Below are positions 58,602-64,000 of a stretch of 64,000 nucleotides of DNA, in pieces. A program made the position numbers and the translations under genes. This stretch comes from Pantoea coffeiphila. GTDB lineage: Bacteria; Pseudomonadota; Gammaproteobacteria; Enterobacterales; Enterobacteriaceae. The DNA is taken from the NCBI RefSeq assembly GCF_016909495.1, contig NZ_JAFBFW010000012.1, positions 23,458 to 87,457 on the forward strand. The letters run 5' to 3'. A model generated the notes under the pieces. That model saw nothing but the letters and a program-made list of their open reading frames with translations, made no database searches and was not told the DNA's origin. Positions within the stretch are counted from its first letter, which is position 1; each line of letters opens with the position of its first letter.

Positions 58602-60244
58602 GAGGTTTTCTCCATCATATTTTCGTTGCTGGCACCGGGTGGCACCAGAGGCCAGACGTTCTCATGCTCGTCAATCGCGACGTGGAGCATGTATGGCCCT
58701 TCACTGTGCAGCAAAGCGTCTAATGCGGCGTCGACCTGATCTTTACGGGTAATGCGCTGGCCGGGAATATTGAAAGCGCTGGCCAGTGTGAGAAAGTCCG
58801 GGTTATCTGAGAGATTGGTTTCGCTGTAACGCTCTTCGAAGAACAACTGCTGCCACTGGCGTACCATGCCTAAACGCTGGTTATCCAGCAGCACGATCTT
58901 CACTGGCAGCTGTTTGCGCTTGATGGTGCCCAGCTCCTGTACATTCATCATAAAGGAGCCATCACCGGAAACGCAGATCACGGTATCGTCGGGACGAGCC
59001 ACCTGAGCACCTACGGCAGCCGGCAGACCAAAGCCCATCGTGCCCAGCCCGCTTGAGGTGATGAAATTCTCCGGTCGGGTAAAGCTCATATGCTGTGCAG
59101 CCCACATCTGGTGCTGCCCCACATCCGTAGTCACAACGCTGCTATCCGATTTGCGATCCGACAGCTGCTTCAGGAACAGCGGAGCAAAGATAGCCTCCCC
59201 CGGGTGATCGTAACGCCAGCCGTGATCGGCTTTCAGCGCTTTGATCTCTTCACGCCAGGCTGAGATCGCTACCGGATGATAAAGATCCGGCAGCAGCTTG
59301 TTCAGATCGCCCTGCAGGGCAACATGCGCGCGGCGCAGTTTGTTCAGTTCCGCCGGGTCGATATCCATATGGATAACGCTGGCATGCGGCGCGAAGGTAT
59401 CCAGCTTGCCGGTCACCCGATCGTCAAAGCGAGCACCGACGGCAATCAGCAGATCGCACTGCTGAACGGCGAGGTTAGCAGCCTTGGTGCCGTGCATGCC
59501 CAGCATGCCCAGATAACACTCATCTTCCGCATCCGGCGTCCCCAGGCCTTTCAGGGTAGCCACGGTTGGAATGCCGGTTTCTTTGGCGAAGGCGCGCAGC
59601 GCATGGACCGCATCGGCCATTCCCACGCCACCGCCAACATACAGAATCGGCTTCTGCGACTGTGCCAGCAGCTGGCGGGCCTGCTGCAGTTCAACGTGCG
59701 GGTGGTCCTGCTCCTCTTCCACCGGCAGCAGATGGGCAATCAGGTCGCCGCTGGCCAATTGGATATCTTTAGGAATATCAACCAGAACAGGGCCGGGACG
59801 ACCCGATTTAGCAATGGCAAAGGCTTCAGCCATCACGCCCGGCAGTTCATCGAGCGATTCCACCAGGAAGCTATGCTTGGTACAAGCCAGCGAGAGGCCC
59901 AGAACGTCAATCTCCTGGAAGGCATCGGTGCCCATGACCGCAGAAGAGACCTGGCCGGTAATGGCAACAATAGGAACAGAATCCAGCATCGCATCAGCCA
60001 GACCCGTGATCAGGTTGGTCGCGCCGGGCCCAGAAGTGGCGATACAGACGCCGACTTTTCCAGTGGCACGGGCAAAGCCGATAGCGGCCATGGCTGCACC
60101 CTGCTCGTGGCGGCACAGTAGGTGTTCGACACCGCCGTCATAGAGCGCGTCATAGACCGGCATAATTGCTCCACCAGGATAGCCGAATACTGTCTCGACT
60201 CCCTGTGCACGCAAAGCTTGAACCACCCACTGTGCACCATTCAT
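58598..60244 (-). CDS. ilvG: Acetolactate synthase II catalytic subunit
   Basis: A 548-residue thiamine diphosphate enzyme. It forms acetolactate and acetohydroxybutyrate; isozyme II is valine-resistant. The catalytic Glu lies in [18 protein letters not shown], and the ThDP motif [29 protein letters not shown] is split over the C-terminal third. The frame is intact, unlike the frameshifted allele of E. coli K-12. ATG 60244 ([11 protein letters not shown]) is preceded by GGGGGA. It is the first structural gene after the attenuator. Confidence 0.96.
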   Translation of the reverse strand: MNGAQWVVQALRAQGVETVFGYPGGAIMPVYDALYDGGVEHLLCRHEQGAAMAAIGFARATGKVGVCIATSGPGATNLITGLADAMLDSVPIVAITGQVSSAVMGTDAFQEIDVLGLSLACTKHSFLVESLDELPGVMAEAFAIAKSGRPGPVLVDIPKDIQLASGDLIAHLLPVEEEQDHPHVELQQARQLLAQSQKPILYVGGGVGMADAVHALRAFAKETGIPTVATLKGLGTPDAEDECYLGMLGMHGTKAANLAVQQCDLLIAVGARFDDRVTGKLDTFAPHASVIHMDIDPAELNKLRRAHVALQGDLNKLLPDLYHPVAISAWREEIKALKADHGWRYDHPGEAIFAPLFLKQLSDRKSDSSVVTTDVGQHQMWAAQHMSFTRPENFITSSGLGTMGFGLPAAVGAQVARPDDTVICVSGDGSFMMNVQELGTIKRKQLPVKIVLLDNQRLGMVRQWQQLFFEERYSETNLSDNPDFLTLASAFNIPGQRITRKDQVDAALDALLHSEGPYMLHVAIDEHENVWPLVPPGASNENMMEKTS

Positions 60245-60326
60245 AGTTATTCCCCCGCCTCTGGCTGGGAACAACAGCATTTTATGCTACTGTTCATCTT
60301 CTGTTCCTCACACGTTTTGTCTTGCT

Positions 60327-60362
60327 AAAAAAAAACCCCCGGACCTTTCGGTGCGGGGGTTC
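60327..60362 (-). terminator. ilvLGMEDA attenuator
   Basis: A GC-rich stem (CCCCCGG at 60336-60342, with its partner near 60353-60360) with a CTTTCG-type loop is followed by nine U residues on the minus strand. It lies between ilvL and ilvG, the usual position of the attenuation terminator. Confidence 0.9.
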
Positions 60363-60383
60363 TTTCGAATTCAGGCTTGATTT

Positions 60384-60482
60384 TTAAGCCTTTCTTTCTC
60401 CGAGCGTAGCCCCGCACGGCGTGATAATAATCACGACGACGCTAATGACGACTAGGCTAATGACTCGTAGAAGGGCTTTCAT
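60384..60482 (-). CDS. ilvL: ilv operon leader peptide IlvL
   Basis: A 32-residue leader, the same length as in E. coli. It starts MKALLRVISLVVISVVV and contains long runs of Ile, Val and Leu codons (VVISVVVIII). Ribosome stalling at these codons under Ile, Val or Leu shortage prevents formation of the terminator downstream. ATG 60482 to TAA 60384. It is too short to be found by size alone; identification rests on sequence and position. Confidence 0.95.
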   Translation of the reverse strand: MKALLRVISLVVISVVVIIITPCGATLGERKA

Positions 60483-60819
60483 TTGGATTCTGTAAATTCA
60501 CTTGTTCGAATTAATGTCTATAGAGTTATCACAGTTACGCGTTTGCGTTCAACTTTTTTCATCATTTTATTTTATGACAGCGTACGCAAAAAAAGTAAAA
60601 AGTATTGTTATTCAGTGAATAAGAAGATGTTGATTTATTTTCAATACTCACCTGCCGTGATCGCTTTAATCCCACATAGTGGAATTATCACGGCAGCTCG
60701 CAGCGTGATGAAACGTGCTGCACCATCACAAAATAACTGTCAGCCCGTCTCACAGCGATCCCTTTTGCTCATCGTCAGGATAGAAATTTGTATGCACAGT
60801 AACGCCAAAAGGAGGCTCC
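60483..60819. other. ilv promoter region and comM upstream region
   Basis: AT-rich divergent region. The left part should hold the ilvL promoter: on the minus strand TTGAAC lies 18 bases before TAACTC, a possible but weak sigma-70 match. The right part holds a 10-bp inverted repeat (listed) and the comM leader. Confidence 0.45.
60652..60696. repeat. Long inverted repeat upstream of comM
   Basis: CTGCCGTGAT (60652-60661) and ATCACGGCAG (60687-60696) are perfect 10-bp arms. The interior can also pair (AAT-C-CCAC around ATA with GTGG-A-ATT), so a transcript could fold into a nearly continuous hairpin with a CGCTTT bulge. It has no U tract. It could be a comM leader structure or a protein-binding site. 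Confidence 0.6.
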
Positions 60820-62340
60820 ATGTCATTATCTGTTGCTTACACTCGTGCTGCGATTGGCATTCAGGCCCCCCTGGTTTGCGTCGAAGTTCATCTCAGTAAT
60901 GGGCTTCCCGCACTTTCCATGGTGGGACTGCCTGAAACAGCCGTCAAAGAGGCTCGTGACCGGGTACGCAGCGCCATTATTAACTGCGGGTTTTCTTTCC
61001 CGGCCAAACGCATCACCGTTAACCTTGCCCCGGCGGATTTGCCCAAAGAAGGCGGAAGATTCGATCTTCCTATCGCGGTTGCCATTCTCGCAGCCTCAGA
61101 ACAGATTCCTGCGGAGAAACTCACTCAATATGAATTCCTGGGCGAACTGGCGCTTACAGGCGCTCTAAGGGGCGTACAGGCGGTTATCCCGGCGGCGATG
61201 GCAGCTCATGATGCCGGGAGGCAGCTTATCCTCTCAGCGGATAATCTCGCGGAGGTTGGCCTGATAGAACATGGTGATAATTTGCTTGCTCGTGATTTAC
61301 TGGAAGTCTGCGCCTATCTGCATGGCGAAGCCCAGCTAGAACGCGCATGCGTGAAGCATGATGAGCTGCCGGCAATGGAGGGTGACCTGCAGGAGGTGAT
61401 CGGCCAGCAGCAGGCCAAGCGCGCACTTGAGATCGCAGCTGCAGGCGGGCATAACCTGCTGCTAATCGGGCCCCCCGGTACCGGTAAAACCATGCTGGCA
61501 ACGCGCCTGAACGGGCTTATGCCGCCGCTAAGCGATCGGGAAGCGCTGGAAAGTGCCTGCATAGCCAGCCTTGTCAGGAATGACACTGTGCATACTCACT
61601 GGCGTCAGCGGCCATTTCGCTCTCCCCACCATAGCGCCTCACTGTTTGCCCTGGTTGGCGGAGGAGCAATACCAAAGCCGGGCGAGATATCACTGGCGCA
61701 TAACGGGGTGCTTTTTCTTGATGAGCTACCTGAGTTTGAACGCCGTGCGTTGGACGCTCTGCGTGAACCGCTGGAGTCCGGCGAGATCGGGATATCTCGC
61801 GCCCGAGCTAAGGTGACCTATCCGGCCAGATTCCAGCTGATCGCCGCGATGAATCCCAGTCCTACGGGTCACTACAACGGTCCCCATAATCGCTGCTCTC
61901 CGCAGCAAACGCTGCGCTATTTAAGCCGATTATCCGGCCCCTTCCTTGACCGTTTTGATCTTTCACTGGAAGTACCGCTGCTACCGACGGGAACACTGAG
62001 CGCGCAAAGGAGTGGCAGTGAATCCAGCGATACCGTCAGAAAACGTGTTGTCGCTGCCCGTGAGCGTCAGCTTGCACGCGTGGGAAAAGTGAACGCGTTG
62101 ATGAGTCATCATGAGATCAAAGACTTCTGCATGTTAAAAACGGAGGATGCCGAGTGGCTGGAACAGGTGTTGAATCAACTTGGGCTCTCGGTGAGGGCCT
62201 GGCAGCGAATTTTAAAAGTGGCACGGACGATTGCCGATTTGGCGGATGATAACGAGATTGATCGGGAACATCTGACTGAAGCGGTGAGCTATCGGGGAAT
62301 GGATCGATTACTGATTAATCTACAGAAAAGTCTGGGATAG
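60820..62340 (+). CDS. comM: ComM (YifB), Mg-chelatase-type AAA+ helicase
   Basis: A 506-residue protein, the same length as E. coli YifB. ComM is a hexameric branch-migration helicase that helps integrate transforming DNA. An N-terminal Lon-protease-like fold contains MVGLPETAVKEARDRVRSAI and NLAPADLPKEGGRFDLPIA. The AAA+ domain has Walker A GPPGTGKT and Walker B VLFLDELPEFERR, with the chelatase motif FRSPHHSAS. A perfect AAAAGGAGG precedes the ATG. Confidence 0.95.
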   Translation: MSLSVAYTRAAIGIQAPLVCVEVHLSNGLPALSMVGLPETAVKEARDRVRSAIINCGFSFPAKRITVNLAPADLPKEGGRFDLPIAVAILAASEQIPAEKLTQYEFLGELALTGALRGVQAVIPAAMAAHDAGRQLILSADNLAEVGLIEHGDNLLARDLLEVCAYLHGEAQLERACVKHDELPAMEGDLQEVIGQQQAKRALEIAAAGGHNLLLIGPPGTGKTMLATRLNGLMPPLSDREALESACIASLVRNDTVHTHWRQRPFRSPHHSASLFALVGGGAIPKPGEISLAHNGVLFLDELPEFERRALDALREPLESGEIGISRARAKVTYPARFQLIAAMNPSPTGHYNGPHNRCSPQQTLRYLSRLSGPFLDRFDLSLEVPLLPTGTLSAQRSGSESSDTVRKRVVAARERQLARVGKVNALMSHHEIKDFCMLKTEDAEWLEQVLNQLGLSVRAWQRILKVARTIADLADDNEIDREHLTEAVSYRGMDRLLINLQKSLG

Positions 62341-62349
62341 CAGGCATTA

Positions 62350-62370
62350 AAAAGGGGCCGAGGCCCCTTA
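62350..62370. terminator. Hairpin between comM and maoP
   Basis: AAGGGGC and GCCCCTT (62352-62369) form a stem with a CGAG loop between the convergent genes, with A residues to the left and T/A residues to the right. Confidence 0.75.
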
Positions 62371-62373
62371 ATC

Positions 62374-62712
62374 TTAATCGTCGCTATCCGAATAGTCTTC
62401 AACACCTTCCATCTGCGGTTTACCGCCAGAAAGGGTATGAAAACGCTTAGGACGTTTAATTCGGGTCATGTACTTAGACCAGACTCTCTCTGCTTCAGTT
62501 TGCGGCTCACGTACACCGCGGCACACTTCGATAAACAGACGCTCTTCTTCCGTCGTCGGCTCACGCTTTGCCAGATCCAGCTCGTTAAAAGCATAACCAT
62601 GGCGCTCAAGAAGTTGGGCTTCTTTGATGGTGAAATCACCGTGCCGGGAGAACCCGCGGGGATAGTGTTTGTTATCAAAAAAACGACTGGTTGTTGCGAA
62701 GCTTTCCGCCAT
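62374..62712 (-). CDS. maoP: Macrodomain Ori protein MaoP (YifE)
   Basis: A 112-residue protein, the same length as E. coli MaoP, with nearly identical sequence ([45 protein letters not shown]). In E. coli MaoP acts with the nearby maoS site to organise the Ori macrodomain. ATG 62712 has AGGAG 9 bases upstream; the longer frame is rejected. It is divergent from hdfR and convergent with comM, as in E. coli. Confidence 0.93.
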   Translation of the reverse strand: MAESFATTSRFFDNKHYPRGFSRHGDFTIKEAQLLERHGYAFNELDLAKREPTTEEERLFIEVCRGVREPQTEAERVWSKYMTRIKRPKRFHTLSGGKPQMEGVEDYSDSDD

Positions 62713-62833
62713 TTTACACGCTCCTAACTCTTTTAAGGCCGAGCTATTTATGGCGCGGAGTATTAGATAGGCTTGACAGAGTGTAAAACAAAACATTTAA
62801 ATCATAACGACAAATGTTTTTTAGGAGATCGCT

Positions 62834-63655
62834 GTGGATACGGAATTACTAAAAACCTTTCTTGAAGTGAGCAGAACTCGCCACTTCGGACGAGCTGCGG
62901 AAGCACTCTATCTAACGCAGTCCGCCGTTAGTTTTCGCATTCGACAGCTTGAAAATCAGCTGGGTGTGAACCTTTTTACCCGGCACCGTAACAACATCAG
63001 GTTAACTTCAGCGGGTGAGCGTTTACTGCCATATGCTGAAAGCCTGATGAATACGTGGCAAATGGCTAAGAAAGAGGTTTCACACACGCAACAGCACCAT
63101 GAGCTGTCGATAGGGGCCAGTGCTTCGCTCTGGGAAGCCTATCTAACCCCCTGGCTACAAACGTTGTATCAGCAGCGCGAGAGTCTCCATCTCGAAGCAC
63201 GAATCGCTCAGCGTCATCTGATGGTTAAGCAGCTGCATGAACGTCAACTCGACCTGTTGATTACCACTGAAGCTCCCAAAATGGACGAGCTGACAAGCCA
63301 TCAAATTGGCCATATCTCATTGGCGCTGTTCAGGTCGCGAAAATCGGAGAAAAAGGAGAAATATGATTATATTAAGCTGGAATGGGGGGCGGATTTTCAT
63401 CAACATGAAAACTATCTTGCCGGTGCCGATGACATACCTGTACTGACGACAACCTCAGCACATTTAACGCGCCAACTGTTGCATACAACAGGAGCCTGTG
63501 CATTTTTACCGGACTTCTGGGAGACGGAGTACAGCGATCTTCTCTCAATTCAGGATACTGCAATTGTCCTCAGACCCCTTTACGCAGTCTGGTTACAAAA
63601 TAGCGATCAGCAAACACACATCCGTCAACTCATCAAATTACCGGTCAATATCTAA
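62834..63655 (+). CDS. hdfR: LysR-type regulator HdfR
   Basis: A 273-residue LysR regulator (E. coli 279). The helix-turn-helix [29 protein letters not shown] is almost identical to E. coli HdfR, which represses flhDC (flagella) and affects std fimbriae in Salmonella. The effector domain is more divergent. It starts at GTG 62834 with TTAGGAG upstream. It is divergent from maoP, 121 bases apart. Confidence 0.92.
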   Translation: MDTELLKTFLEVSRTRHFGRAAEALYLTQSAVSFRIRQLENQLGVNLFTRHRNNIRLTSAGERLLPYAESLMNTWQMAKKEVSHTQQHHELSIGASASLWEAYLTPWLQTLYQQRESLHLEARIAQRHLMVKQLHERQLDLLITTEAPKMDELTSHQIGHISLALFRSRKSEKKEKYDYIKLEWGADFHQHENYLAGADDIPVLTTTSAHLTRQLLHTTGACAFLPDFWETEYSDLLSIQDTAIVLRPLYAVWLQNSDQQTHIRQLIKLPVNI

Positions 63656-63680
63656 CCAATTAGTGTTGATAAAAGCGACA

Positions 63681-63706
63681 AAAGAGCCGTAGGACGGCTC
63701 TTTATA
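63681..63706 (+). terminator. hdfR terminator
   Basis: AAAGAGCCGT (63681-63690) and ACGGCTCTTT (63694-63703) form a perfect 10-bp stem shortly after the hdfR stop. Confidence 0.85.
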
Positions 63707-63783
63707 ACTCGCACTTACAGCATAGCTTTAAGTGTAGTTACATATCTTTGGTCATTATGAGCTTTGTTTCTTGAATTTTAGGC

Positions 63784-63820
63784 AAAAAAAAACCTTTGCC
63801 TAAGCAAAGGTTTTTTCTTT
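63784..63820. terminator. trpT terminator
   Basis: AACCTTTGC (63791-63799) and GCAAAGGTT (63804-63812) form a 9-bp stem. The A run on the left gives a U tract on the minus strand, ending the tRNA/rRNA transcript; the T-rich right side could also stop plus-strand transcription. Confidence 0.88.
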
Positions 63821-63823
63821 ATC

Positions 63824-63899
63824 TGGCAGGGGCGGAGAGACTCGAACTCCCAACACCCGGTTTTGGAGACCGGTGCTCTACCAATTGAACTACGCCCCT
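63824..63899 (-). tRNA. trpT: tRNA-Trp (CCA)
   Basis: A 76-nt gene with anticodon CCA in GGTCTCCAAAACC and encoded 3' CCA, matching E. coli trpT at the distal end of the rrnC transcript. Confidence 0.97.
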
Positions 63900-63906
63900 A
63901 AAAGGG

Positions 63907-63983
63907 TGGCGGAACGGACGGGGCTCGAACCCGCGACCCCCTGCGTGACAGGCAGGTATTCTAACCAACTGAACTACCGCTCC
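63907..63983 (-). tRNA. aspT: tRNA-Asp (GUC)
   Basis: A 77-nt gene with anticodon GTC in GCCTGTCACGC and encoded CCA. It lies 7 bases upstream of trpT. The E. coli order rrfC-aspT-trpT implies an rRNA operon just beyond the window. Confidence 0.97.
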
Positions 63984-64000
63984 ACCGATTCTGTACTGAT

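Overview
The window is chromosomal DNA of a gamma-proteobacterium of the order Enterobacterales. Nearly every gene has a close E. coli counterpart, often of identical length, and long blocks follow the E. coli order (yigL-pldB-rhtB-recQ-pldA-yigI-rarD; corA-uvrD-yigB-xerC-yigA-dapF-lptM-cyaA; hemCDXY; the enterobacterial common antigen (ECA) cluster; rho-trxA-rhlB-gppA-rep; ppiC-ilvC-ilvY-ilvADEMGL-comM-maoP-hdfR-trpT-aspT). Departures from E. coli suggest a plant- or environment-associated relative such as Erwinia or Pantoea, but this is inference: rhtC, rffG, rffH, yifK and glpQ are missing, an AbrB-family membrane protein replaces yigFG, and an SDR/MoaF pair lies next to rep.

Layout. 1-5250 is not collinear with E. 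coli: a YehS-type protein, a short peptide with a double-glycine leader, glpT with CRP and GlpR-like sites, and an AT-rich island holding a ToxR/CadC-type membrane regulator, a FidL-like partner and a small winged-helix protein. 5276-13525 carries phospholipid, helicase and transporter genes. 13657-14840 is corA with a structured leader and a short leader ORF. 14892-20497 is a run of minus-strand genes from uvrD to dapF and lptM. cyaA and hemCDXY diverge from a CRP-controlled region. 27600-28900 contains the small RNA GlmZ with a sigma-54 promoter and three GlrR-type boxes, then five tRNA genes. 29054-39961 is the ECA operon, followed by rho and trxA; rhlB-gppA and rep follow.

49000-60500 is the isoleucine/valine region. 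The ilvLGMEDA operon is complete, with leader peptide and attenuator and an intact ilvG. ilvC and ilvY diverge around an IlvY operator. Between the convergent ilvY and ilvA genes sits a 2-kb AT-rich insertion with one gene, a short TpsA/filamentous-haemagglutinin-like protein. It is bounded by a near-perfect 25-bp direct repeat that carries the ends of both ilvY and ilvA, and the apparent ancestral ilv operon terminator is still present inside the 3' end of ilvY. comM, maoP, hdfR and the trpT-aspT pair close the window; in E. coli these two tRNA genes follow rrnC, so an rRNA operon probably lies just beyond the right edge.

The best candidates for undescribed biology are the repeat-flanked TpsA insertion, the double-glycine peptide at 721-909, and the MarT/FidL-like regulatory island. 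Most of the rest is well-known core genome.
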